From DATJXG01 sp035500455 (lineage in GTDB: Bacteria > Acidobacteriota > Terriglobia > Terriglobales > Acidobacteriaceae), in the NCBI GenBank assembly GCA_035500455.1, contig DATJXG010000444.1, positions 1-12,835 on the forward strand: a stretch of DNA of 12,835 nucleotides. The letters are read 5' to 3'. The position numbers and the translations under genes are program-made. Below, in pieces: positions 1-5,968 of this stretch (position 1 is its first letter; each line of letters starts with the position of its first letter). The notes beneath the pieces are model-generated. The model was not told the origin of the DNA and did not search any database. It was given only the letters and a program-made list of their open reading frames with translations.

Positions 1-189
1 GAGCGGTGCCTGGTGATCGAAGACGCGCCCGCGGGGATTCGGGCGGCACACGCCGGGGGGATGAAGGTGATCGGCCTGGCCAGCACTTATCCGGCGGAGG
101 AGTTAGGGGAAGCGGATGTGGTGGTGAAAAAGCTGGCTCAGGTCGCGGTGAGAGGCACCGGGGATGGGTTGGTGGTGGAGGTGGATTGA
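1..189 (+). CDS. HAD-superfamily hydrolase, C-terminal part (cut by window edge)
   Basis: The frame is open from base 1 to a TGA at 187-189, giving the last 62 residues of a protein whose N-terminus lies outside the window. The visible segment CLVIEDAPAGIRAAHAGGMK followed by VIGLAST is the classic C-terminal signature of HAD subfamily IA phosphatases (beta-phosphoglucomutase/phosphoglycolate phosphatase-like). In that family the ED acidic pair of motif IV helps bind Mg2+, and the aGM-x-x-iGv strand follows. These soluble enzymes hydrolyse small phosphomonoesters or isomerise sugar phosphates. The nucleophilic Asp and the cap domain, which decide substrate, are not visible, so no specific substrate can be named. 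The gene converges on dapD across a repeat-filled gap. Confidence 0.85.
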   Translation, partial: ERCLVIEDAPAGIRAAHAGGMKVIGLASTYPAEELGEADVVVKKLAQVAVRGTGDGLVVEVD

Positions 190-230
190 GCAGGGTTGGA
201 CTCGTGCCTCTAACGCTGCCATTCCCTAAG

Positions 231-300
231 GTTGTCATTTGCGGTTGTCATTTCGGGTTGTTATTCCGATAGGGTTGTCATCCCGACAGGGTTGTCATTC
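231..300. repeat. Degenerate direct repeats of GTTGTCATT(T/C)
   Basis: Five copies of a GTTGTCATT-like word start at 231, 244, 257, 274 and 291, so the spacing is 13, 13, 17 and 17 bp. The last copy is the outer end of the left arm of the large inverted repeat. Two reverse-complement copies (AATGACAATGTGGGG, at about 367-381 and 386-400) follow the right arm. I read these as decayed ends of the same dispersed element, or terminal repeats of it. No gene is visible in 190-427 apart from spurious frames. Confidence 0.7.
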
Positions 301-374
301 CGAGCGAAGCGAGGAATCTCGAACTTCGTCGGGTCGGTTGAGACCGAGATTCCTCGCTTCGCTCGGAATGACAA
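292..374. repeat. Perfect 30-bp inverted repeat, dispersed hairpin element
   Basis: Bases 292-321 and 345-374 are exact reverse complements (30 of 30) separated by 23 bp. Each arm contains the mirror-symmetric core GAGCGAAGCGAG flanked by TGTCATTCC and GAATCTCG. This matches an intergenic repeat I know from many acidobacterial, chloroflexal and other genomes, where its translation gives spurious small proteins such as SFRAKRGISVS...IPRFARNDN. It would form a very stable cruciform or RNA hairpin between the convergent HAD and dapD genes. It has no U-tract, so it is not a standard intrinsic terminator, although it could protect 3' ends or stop convergent transcription. Confidence 0.85.
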
Positions 375-427
375 TGTGGGGTTGAAATGACAATGTGGGG
401 TTTGAGACCCGCTTCCGCACTTGAGCT

Positions 428-1255
428 CTAGCGAAGCCAGTCTTCGAGTTCGGTGCCGCGACCGGTTTTTTCGTCGCGGTATTTGACGATCACCGGCGTG
501 TAGAGCGACAGGCCCCACTGCGTCCCGGCGCCCTTTTTGACCGCGCGTGAACCGGGCACGACCACGGCATTCTCCGGAACCTCCAGGGGCCGGTCTTCGC
601 TGGCGCGATACACTTCGCCTCGCACCAGGTCGTAGAGGGGAGTGGAGCGGGTCAAAATCGTCCCCGCTCCCAGCACTGCGCGGGCGCGCACCAGCGTGCC
701 TTCATAGACGCCGCAATTTCCGCCGACGAGCACGTCGTCTTCAATAATCACGGGAGCGGCGTTGACTGGCTCCAGCACGCCGCCGATCTGTGCTGCGGCG
801 CTCAGGTGCACGCGCTTGCCGATCTGCGCGCAGGAACCAACCAGCGCATGGGAATCTACCAGCGTGCCTTCATCGACGTAGGCGCCGACGTTGATGTACA
901 TCGGGGGCATGCAGATGACCGACGGGGCGACGTAGGCGCCGGTGCGAACCGAAGAGCCGCCGGGAACGACGCGAACGCGGTCGGCAACCGTGAAACGCCG
1001 GGCGGGGAAGGTGTTTTTATCCACGAAGGAAAGGCCGGCGTCCATTTCACTGAGTTCGCCGAGGCGGAATCCCAGCAGGATGCCTTGCTTCACCCAGGCG
1101 TTTACCGTCCAGTGGCCGTCGATCTTTTCGGCGGCGCGAATTTCGCCGCGGGTGAGGGCCTCGCGAAATTCGAGGAAGGTCCGGCGCGCGTGGTCGTTGT
1201 GCTCGATGGAGCCGAGCGAGGCGAGGCGCTGGATTTCGGGTTGGAGAGAGGGCAT
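428..1255 (-). CDS. dapD: 2,3,4,5-tetrahydropyridine-2,6-dicarboxylate N-succinyltransferase (DapD)
   Basis: This enzyme transfers succinyl from succinyl-CoA to tetrahydrodipicolinate (EC 2.3.1.117), the first step of the succinylase branch to meso-diaminopimelate and lysine. It is a cytoplasmic trimer. The 275-residue length matches the family (about 274). Landmarks shared with the E. coli enzyme as I recall it are AEKIDGHW (42-49), RVVP (95-98), the INVGAYVDEGTLVDS stretch (121-135), VGSCAQIGKRVHLS (139-152) and GGVLEP (158-163), followed by more left-handed beta-helix hexapeptide turns. I chose the ATG at 1255. A longer frame opens with TTG at 1318, but its extra 21 residues only translate the AT-rich hairpin upstream. 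No SD precedes the start. It is the last gene of the cluster, 88 bp after dapA. Downstream steps (dapC/argD, dapE, dapF) are not in the window. Confidence 0.96.
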   Translation of the reverse strand: MPSLQPEIQRLASLGSIEHNDHARRTFLEFREALTRGEIRAAEKIDGHWTVNAWVKQGILLGFRLGELSEMDAGLSFVDKNTFPARRFTVADRVRVVPGGSSVRTGAYVAPSVICMPPMYINVGAYVDEGTLVDSHALVGSCAQIGKRVHLSAAAQIGGVLEPVNAAPVIIEDDVLVGGNCGVYEGTLVRARAVLGAGTILTRSTPLYDLVRGEVYRASEDRPLEVPENAVVVPGSRAVKKGAGTQWGLSLYTPVIVKYRDEKTGRGTELEDWLR

Positions 1256-1263
1256 GGAATTGG

Positions 1264-1336
1264 TGATTGAAGATTGTTGATTGTTGATTGAAAACCTTGC
1301 CGGCGGTTCAATCAGCAATCAGCAATCAAGAATCAA
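1264..1336. repeat. TGATTG-type inverted repeat in the dapA-dapD gap
   Basis: The left arm (1264-1292) is built from TGATTG/TTGATTG words. The right arm (1307-1335) is the approximate reverse complement, built from CAATCA/GCAATCA words, and a GC-rich loop of about 14 bp (CCTTGCCGGCGG) separates them. It fills nearly the whole gap between the dapA stop and the dapD start. Its low GC content stands out against the coding DNA. It resembles the AATCAACAATCAACAATC dispersed repeats that give spurious 'INNQQSSI' peptides, and indeed such a peptide forms the false N-terminal extension of dapD. In mRNA it would be a long imperfect hairpin ending about 9 nt before the dapD ATG. Confidence 0.75.
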
Positions 1337-1343
1337 TAATGCC

Positions 1344-2471
1344 TCAAATGCACTTGCACTCGCTGCGGATCAGAACTCCCGGAAGCGTGTGAGAGATTTC
1401 GCGCGCCTGCGCCAGGGTGGCGTAGGGGCCGTGCCAGCGGGCGTGATTGGCGTCGTGGCCGGAGGGCCGGCCCTTGCCATGATTGCACTGACCGCAGGCG
1501 GAGCGGTGCAGAACGACCTTTCGCGGGCCGGCCAGCCAGTTCTCGTAAACATAGAACTCGATCGAGTCGGCGCCGGCGGTTGCGGGTTTGGTGACCAGGC
1601 CCGCCTCGGTCGCTACTTTCTGCAATTTTGAACGGGTGTCGCGGCGCATGGGCAACAGCGGCAGGCGATAGACCTCTTCGATTCTGCCCATCATCGCCAG
1701 GACCGCCTTCACCGGCAAGGGGCTGGACTCGATGAAGTTGGCCTGCATCAAAGCCAGATATCTGCGATGAAGGCGGCGCGCCGAGTCCCAATCGTTGCTC
1801 AAGGCTGCGCGGGTTATCGCCGCCATCTCCGCAGGAATTTCGTTGGAGGCTACGGAAATCACGCCGACCCCGCCCAGCGCAATCACCGGAAGTGTTACGG
1901 CGTCATCTCCCGAGAGCACGGAGAAATGTTCGGGAATCAGATTGCAGATTTCAGCAATCTGCGTCATGTTGCCGCTGGCTTCTTTCACGCCGGCGATGTT
2001 CGGCACTTCCAGCAACCGGGCCAGAGTGGCAGGCTCCAGGTTGGCGCTGGTGCGACCGGGCACGTTGTACAGGATCACCGGCTTATCAATCGCCTCGGCG
2101 ATGGCGCGAAAATGGCGGTACTGGCCTTCCTGCGTGGGCTTGTTGTAGTAGGGCGAGGCGGTGAGGATAGCGCTTACCCCCGGGCGCGCGGCTGCCTCCT
2201 GAGCTTTTTGGATCGCGTCACTGGTGGAGTTCGAGGTGGCTCCCGCCACGATGGGCACGCGGCCGGCCGCGACTTCGGCGGTGACGTCGATTACCTGCAG
2301 CCATTCGTCGTGGGTCAGAGTGGGAGTTTCGCCGGTAGTGCCGCAGGGGACCAGGAAGTCGATGCCGGACTCTACCTGCCAGGCCACGAGGTTGCGCAGG
2401 GCAGGGTCGTCAATCGTGCCATCCTGGCGAAAGGGAGTCACCAGCGCCGTGCCGCAGCCACGGAATTGCAT
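1344..2471 (-). CDS. dapA: 4-hydroxy-tetrahydrodipicolinate synthase (DapA) fused to a C-terminal Cys/His-rich domain
   Basis: DapA condenses pyruvate with aspartate semialdehyde (EC 4.3.3.7), the first step committed to lysine and diaminopimelate. Residues 1-293 are a complete TIM-barrel DapA: CGTTGE (43-48), SPYYNKP with the interdigitating Tyr109, YNVPGR with Tyr135 and Arg140, GVKEASGN with the Schiff-base Lys163, and GGVGVISVASN (200-210). The family normally ends at about 290-300 residues. Here the frame continues for about 80 more: a linker (TKPATAGADS) and then a compact segment (304-375) beginning EFYVYENW, with Cys326-x2-Cys329, WHGPY (346-350) and Cys372-x-Cys374. These cysteines could bind a metal. 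No ATG, GTG or TTG lies in the linker, so the tail is not a separate gene. I chose the ATG at 2471; a TTG eight codons upstream is less likely. No SD is visible. Confidence 0.95.
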   Translation of the reverse strand: MQFRGCGTALVTPFRQDGTIDDPALRNLVAWQVESGIDFLVPCGTTGETPTLTHDEWLQVIDVTAEVAAGRVPIVAGATSNSTSDAIQKAQEAAARPGVSAILTASPYYNKPTQEGQYRHFRAIAEAIDKPVILYNVPGRTSANLEPATLARLLEVPNIAGVKEASGNMTQIAEICNLIPEHFSVLSGDDAVTLPVIALGGVGVISVASNEIPAEMAAITRAALSNDWDSARRLHRRYLALMQANFIESSPLPVKAVLAMMGRIEEVYRLPLLPMRRDTRSKLQKVATEAGLVTKPATAGADSIEFYVYENWLAGPRKVVLHRSACGQCNHGKGRPSGHDANHARWHGPYATLAQAREISHTLPGVLIRSECKCI

Positions 2472-2566
2472 GCTATTAAGATAGCGCGATTGCAAGGGGA
2501 TAGAAAGCGCCGGGCTGTGCGAAAAATTCGGGAGCGGGCCTTGGTGGTCGATGATCCATATCGAAT

Positions 2567-2589
2567 AACCGCAAAGATCGCGAAGAGAA
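2567..2589. repeat. Copy of the CTTCGCG/CTTTGCGG element in the dapB-dapA gap
   Basis: This 23-bp stretch (AACCGCAAAG...GCGAAGA..., + strand) matches 20 of 23 positions of the copy at 4892-4914. In the transcript it begins three bases after the dapB stop codon. The rest of the 121-bp gap (2472-2592) holds nothing else I recognise. Confidence 0.6.
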
Positions 2590-2592
2590 TTG

Positions 2593-3273
2593 CTAAAGCT
2601 CGCGCCAGATTTCGCGGAAGTCGAAGAAACCCTTCTTGCCGGCGAGCCACTCGGCGCCGCGCACGGCGCCTTCAGCGAAGCCGCGCCGGGATTTGGCGCT
2701 GTGGCAGAGGTAGATATCGTCGTGGGGGGAATCGAGCACCAGTTCGTGCATGCCTACAACCTCGCCTTCGCGGAACGAAATGATCTCGGGTTCGCTGTCG
2801 GCGGCCTCGCGGATGATCTTCTGCAGCATGAGGGCGGTTCCCGAGGGGGCATCTTTTTTCTTGGCGTGGTGGCGCTCGAAGATTTGCCCCAGATACTGAT
2901 GCCGGAGGGCCGCCGAGGCGGTACGGACGACATCAAAAAACAGATTGACGCCAACGGAAAAATTCGCGCCGTAGAGGAGCCCCGTGCCGGCGGCCTCAAC
3001 CATATTGCGGATGCGAGGAATTTCGTCGTACCAGCCGGTGGTTCCCACAACCATGTTGCTGCCTGCCCGAACGCAGGCCTCGATGTGTTCGATTACGGCG
3101 GCGGGGGTAGTGAAATCGATTACGACTTCCACGCCGCGCAGATTGTCCGCGGTCAAAGCCGCTGCGTGGGGGTTTTCCGCTGAGTGCAGAACGCGAACCT
3201 CGTGGTGGCGCTGGTGTGCGGCCTCCGCTACCAGCGAACCTGTCTTGCCCCGGCCTAGGATGAGCAGCTTCAT
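2593..3273 (-). CDS. dapB: 4-hydroxy-tetrahydrodipicolinate reductase (DapB), short form
   Basis: DapB reduces and dehydrates HTPA with NAD(P)H to tetrahydrodipicolinate (EC 1.17.1.8) in the cytoplasm. Visible landmarks are the N-terminal Rossmann loop GRGKTG (7-12), IDFTTP (52-57), GTTGW (77-81), and the catalytic/substrate segment ERHHAKKKDAPSGTA (133-147), which holds the His-His pair, the lysines and the DAPSGTA dipicolinate-binding loop. At 226 residues it is shorter than the E. coli enzyme (about 273). The GxGKxG dinucleotide loop is like the short Bacteroidetes-type DapB rather than the longer GxxGRMG form. The ATG at 3273 gives an immediate MKLLILGRGKTG start; I see no SD. It lies between lysC (106 bp upstream) and dapA (121 bp downstream). 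Confidence 0.95.
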   Translation of the reverse strand: MKLLILGRGKTGSLVAEAAHQRHHEVRVLHSAENPHAAALTADNLRGVEVVIDFTTPAAVIEHIEACVRAGSNMVVGTTGWYDEIPRIRNMVEAAGTGLLYGANFSVGVNLFFDVVRTASAALRHQYLGQIFERHHAKKKDAPSGTALMLQKIIREAADSEPEIISFREGEVVGMHELVLDSPHDDIYLCHSAKSRRGFAEGAVRGAEWLAGKKGFFDFREIWREL

Positions 3274-3281
3274 GCAAAGAG

Positions 3282-3364
3282 CTTAACGCCGAGGGCGCGG
3301 AGGAACGCCGCTGAGAACGCAGAGGGGCATGCCTTTGCGACGGTATTTCCCGGCGCCCTCTGCG
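3282..3364. repeat. Degenerate GCGTTCTC-type repeat with hairpin arms in the lysC-dapB gap
   Basis: Read on the - strand, the gap contains a run of related words (CTCTGCGTT, CTCAGCGGCGTT, CCTCCGCGCC, CTCGGCGTT). This is the same sequence class as the inverted element at 4821-4914, which shares GCGTTCTC(A/G)GCG. Bases 3318-3328 (CGCAGAGGGGC) and 3355-3364 (GCCCTCTGCG) pair with one bulge. An alternative 8-bp pairing is 3291-3298 (GAGGGCGC) with 3353-3360. The two foldings share the right arm and so exclude each other. Confidence 0.55.
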
Positions 3365-3379
3365 ATTTAGGACTCTTCT

Positions 3380-4753
3380 TCACGCGAACACCGCCGGATC
3401 CAAGTCCGAAAAAAAAGTTTGATGCAGACGGCGAACTACCTCCGGTACCTCGTCTTCTTCAATCACGAACGTCAGGTTGATCTCCGATGCGCCCTGCGAA
3501 ATCATACGCGTCTTCACATCCGCCAGTTCAGCAAACACGCGCGTGGCCACGCCGGGGGTGTCGCGCAGGTTCTCTCCCACCAGGCAGACGATGGCTTTGC
3601 GGCCTTCATATTTCACATCCGCAAGTTTAGCGAGATCGGCGGCCAGCGCGGGAATCGACTCGTTCGAGTCCACGGTCAGGGAAACGCTTACCTCGGAAGT
3701 CGAGACCACATCCACGGCGATGCGATGGCGGTCGAAGGCTTCGAAGATATTCTTCAGAAATCCGTGTGCCAGCAACATGCGCGGCGCGGCCACATCGACA
3801 ATCGTAATGCGTTTCTTGGCGGCGATAGCCTTGAACAGGTTGCGGCAGTGCGGCACGCGCGCGGAAATGCGGGTGCCCTCGCAGCCGGCGTTGCGCGAAT
3901 TAAGGATGTACACCGGTATGTTCTTCTGCACCGCCGGCAACACGGTGGCGGGATGCAGCACCTTGGCCCCGAAATAAGCAAGTTCGGCGGCTTCGTCGAA
4001 GCTGATGACTTTGATCCGCTTCGCATCGGGGCACAGGTTCGGATCGGTGGTCATCATGCCGTCCACGTCGGTCCAGATTTCAATGCGTTCGGCGTCCAAT
4101 CCAGCGCCCACGATCGCGGCAGAAAAATCGGATCCGCCCCGGCCGATGGTGGTGGTAACTCCGGCTTTGGTAGCGCCGATAAAACCGCCCATCACCGGCA
4201 CCTGCCCGTCTTCGAGCAGGGGCTTGAGTTTCAAGCGCAGGCGCTCGTTGGTCTCCTCGAACAGAGGCGCGGCGCGGGTGTGGCTCGCATCGGTGACGAT
4301 GCATTGGCGTGAGTCCACGAGGGTGGCATCAAGATCGCGAGCGGAGAGAGCCGCGGTTACGATTTTGCTGGAGAGCATTTCGCCATAAGCGGCGATCAGG
4401 TCGGTGGTGCGGGGAGTGAGTTCGCCGACTGCCACGATGCCGCGCAGGAGTTCGTCCAAAGCTTCAAAGTCAGAGGCTAACTCGCTGTGGAAATTGGTAA
4501 AAAGCGCGGTGCCGAGGAGTTCACCGGCGACGTTGTAATGGCGCTCCTGAAGTTCGCGGCAAAGCTTGAGGGCGGTCTTGCGGTCGCCGGTTCCAGCGGC
4601 GCGGGCCATGGTTAGCAGCTGGTCGGTCACCTTAGCCAGGGCGCTGACAACTACCACGGGCCGCTGCGCCAGGCGTGCTTTCACGATGGCGGCGGCGCGC
4701 TCGATAGCGGCGGCATCCTGCACCGAGGTGCCGCCGAATTTCATGACGATCAT
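3380..4753 (-). CDS. lysC: Aspartate kinase, monofunctional, lysine-sensitive type
   Basis: LysC phosphorylates aspartate to beta-aspartyl phosphate (EC 2.7.2.4), the entry to lysine, threonine and methionine synthesis. The 457-residue protein has an N-terminal amino-acid-kinase domain with KFGGTS (5-10), ELTPRTTDLIAAYGEMLSS (111-129), GRGGSDFSA (204-212), IWTDVDGMMTTDP (226-238) and FGAKVLHPAT (261-270). A tandem ACT region follows (about 314-380 and 387-450) with STSEVSVSLT (351-360). Order and length follow E. coli LysC, and no homoserine dehydrogenase is fused. ACT sites of this type bind lysine, so feedback inhibition by lysine is expected, though the effector is inferred. I chose the ATG at 4753 (MIVMKFGG). 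The ATG at 4744 is equally possible, and a GTG at 4789 would start inside the CACGGAT repeat. No SD is seen. asd lies upstream and dapB downstream. Confidence 0.96.
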   Translation of the reverse strand: MIVMKFGGTSVQDAAAIERAAAIVKARLAQRPVVVVSALAKVTDQLLTMARAAGTGDRKTALKLCRELQERHYNVAGELLGTALFTNFHSELASDFEALDELLRGIVAVGELTPRTTDLIAAYGEMLSSKIVTAALSARDLDATLVDSRQCIVTDASHTRAAPLFEETNERLRLKLKPLLEDGQVPVMGGFIGATKAGVTTTIGRGGSDFSAAIVGAGLDAERIEIWTDVDGMMTTDPNLCPDAKRIKVISFDEAAELAYFGAKVLHPATVLPAVQKNIPVYILNSRNAGCEGTRISARVPHCRNLFKAIAAKKRITIVDVAAPRMLLAHGFLKNIFEAFDRHRIAVDVVSTSEVSVSLTVDSNESIPALAADLAKLADVKYEGRKAIVCLVGENLRDTPGVATRVFAELADVKTRMISQGASEINLTFVIEEDEVPEVVRRLHQTFFSDLDPAVFA

Positions 4754-4786
4754 GTTGGGAAACCCCGGCGGCGACAACTTCCAGGC

Positions 4787-4816
4787 CACGGATTTACACG
4801 GATCGGCACGGATCCA
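4787..4816. repeat. Three 10-bp tandem units CACGGATNNN
   Basis: CACGGAT recurs at 4787, 4797 and 4807, exactly one helical turn apart, with variable triplets between the copies. It lies just upstream of the lysC start in the asd-lysC gap. It resembles the GGATTTACACGGAT-type dispersed repeats that I have seen in intergenic DNA of several phyla. An operator array is possible but not supported by anything else. Confidence 0.6.
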
Positions 4817-4820
4817 GGTA

Positions 4821-4914
4821 TTTTCTTCGCGTTCTCGGCGATCTTTGCGGTCAAGAAGGTTTCAACCGCAGGCTTTCACCCGCAGCCTTTCAACCGCAAA
4901 GGACGCGAAGAAAA
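4821..4914. repeat. Inverted CTTCGCG/CTTTGCGG element in the asd-lysC gap
   Basis: The left arm (4821-4852) reads TTTTCTTCGCGT, then 10 extra bases, then CTTTGCGGTC. The right arm (4892-4914) is the reverse complement of TTTTCTTCGCGT plus CCTTTGCGGTT. The arms therefore pair over about 21 bp with one 10-nt bulge, around a 39-bp loop that holds tandem repeats. In the transcript the right arm starts one base after the asd stop codon. The same sequence class recurs at 2567-2589 and, degenerately, at 3282-3364. Confidence 0.7.
4861..4902. repeat. 14-bp tandem repeat, three copies
   Basis: TTCAACCGCAGGCT (4861), TTCACCCGCAGCCT (4875) and TTCAACCGCAAAGG (4889) follow each other without gaps and differ at only a few positions. 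They occupy the loop of the inverted element and run into its right arm. The last unit supplies the AACCGCAAAGG edge of that arm, so the tandem array may have arisen by slippage from the arm. Confidence 0.75.
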
Positions 4915-4915
4915 C

Positions 4916-5968
4916 TCAGCCCAGGTGCCCTTGCGCCTTGAGCAGTTCGGCGTTGAGTATGGCTGCGCCGGCCGCGCCGCGAATCGTATTGTGCGAGAGC
5001 ACGGTGAACTTCCAGTCCAGCACGCCGCAGGGACGCAGGCGGCCTACACTGGCCGTCATTCCGCTGCCGGAGTCCACGTCGAGCCGCGGCTGCGGACGAT
5101 CCACCGGATCCAGATATTGGACCGGCTGCTTCGGGGCGCTGGGCAGGTTTTTCTCCTGGGGCACGCTGCGAAATTCGTTCCACGCGGCGATGATCTCCTC
5201 GGGGGCAGCCTTCTTTTTCAGCTTTACCGAAACCGACTCGGTGTGACCATCCTCCACCGCCACGCGGTTACACTGCGCGCTCATGGCGAAGCTTCCCGGC
5301 ACAATGCTGCTTCCGTTCAGGCGGCCCAGCAGTTTGCGGGTTTCCTCTTCCATCTTTTCTTCTTCTTTGGGGATGTGCGGGATCACGTTGCCCAAAATGT
5401 CCATGGAGGCTACGCCGGGATATCCCGCGCCGCTCACCGCCTGCATGGTCACGGCCATTACCGTTTCCAGGCCGAAGGCGTGATCGAGCGGGGCCAGGGC
5501 CATCACCAGGCCGATGGCGGAGCAGTTCGGATTGGTGACTACGAAGCCGCCCGACTTGCGCCGCCAGCTCTGGCATTCCAGCAGCTTGATGTGATCGGGA
5601 TTCACTTCGGGGATCACCAGAGGCACGTCTTTGTGCATGCGCAATGCGCTGGAGTTGGAGACGACGGCGCAACCGGCGTCCGCAAATTGCGGCTCGAGGT
5701 CGGCGGCGATGGTGGCGTCCAGCGCCGCAAAGATCACCTTGGGTGCGCCGTCTGGCCTGGCCGGCGACACTTCCATTTTCGCGACTGCGGCGGGGATGGG
5801 TGTGCGCAGTTTCCAGCGCGCGGCTTCTCCGTAGGGCTTGCCTTCGGAGCGGTCCGAAGCGGCCAGCCAGGCGACTTCGAACCAGGGATGGTGCTCCAGC
5901 ATCTGCACGAAGCGCTGCCCGACGATGCCGGTAGCGCCCAGGATTCCAACAGGGATTTTCGGCTGCAT
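4916..5968 (-). CDS. asd: Aspartate-semialdehyde dehydrogenase
   Basis: Asd reduces aspartyl phosphate with NADPH to aspartate semialdehyde (EC 1.2.1.11), the substrate of DapA and of homoserine dehydrogenase. The 350-residue protein shows the NADP loop GATGIVGQRF (11-20), SNSSALRM (104-111), the nucleophile Cys149 in TNPNCSAIGL, SGAGYPGVASMDI (179-191), the catalytic His242 in EDGHTESVSV, and the C-terminal HNTIRGAAGAAILNAELL. The NPNCS and HNTIRGAAGA forms and the long insert with a charged stretch (201-212) resemble the archaeal/fungal-type branch of the family. The start ATG at 5968 gives MQPKIPVGILGATG. No SD lies upstream, only an AT-rich patch (GTATTGTAAAATC) about 15-27 nt away. It is the first gene of the lysine cluster. 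Confidence 0.96.
   Translation of the reverse strand: MQPKIPVGILGATGIVGQRFVQMLEHHPWFEVAWLAASDRSEGKPYGEAARWKLRTPIPAAVAKMEVSPARPDGAPKVIFAALDATIAADLEPQFADAGCAVVSNSSALRMHKDVPLVIPEVNPDHIKLLECQSWRRKSGGFVVTNPNCSAIGLVMALAPLDHAFGLETVMAVTMQAVSGAGYPGVASMDILGNVIPHIPKEEEKMEEETRKLLGRLNGSSIVPGSFAMSAQCNRVAVEDGHTESVSVKLKKKAAPEEIIAAWNEFRSVPQEKNLPSAPKQPVQYLDPVDRPQPRLDVDSGSGMTASVGRLRPCGVLDWKFTVLSHNTIRGAAGAAILNAELLKAQGHLG

Noticed and set aside
231..400. CRISPR array suggested by the repeated GTTGTCATT words
   Set aside because: Repeats are only about 9 bp, spacing is 13-19 bp, and the words continue into an inverted repeat. No cas gene is present.
261..518. 85-codon - strand frame with SFRAKRGIS...IPRFARNDN
   Set aside because: It is the translation of the inverted repeat plus the out-of-frame end of dapD. 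Such peptides are known annotation artefacts of this repeat.
1256..1318. N-terminal extension of DapD from a TTG at 1318
   Set aside because: The extra residues only translate the TGATTG hairpin. The ATG at 1255 gives the usual family length.
1767..2783. 338-codon open frame on the + strand
   Set aside because: It is antisense to dapA and dapB and crosses their intergenic gap. No domain, start signal or sensible composition.
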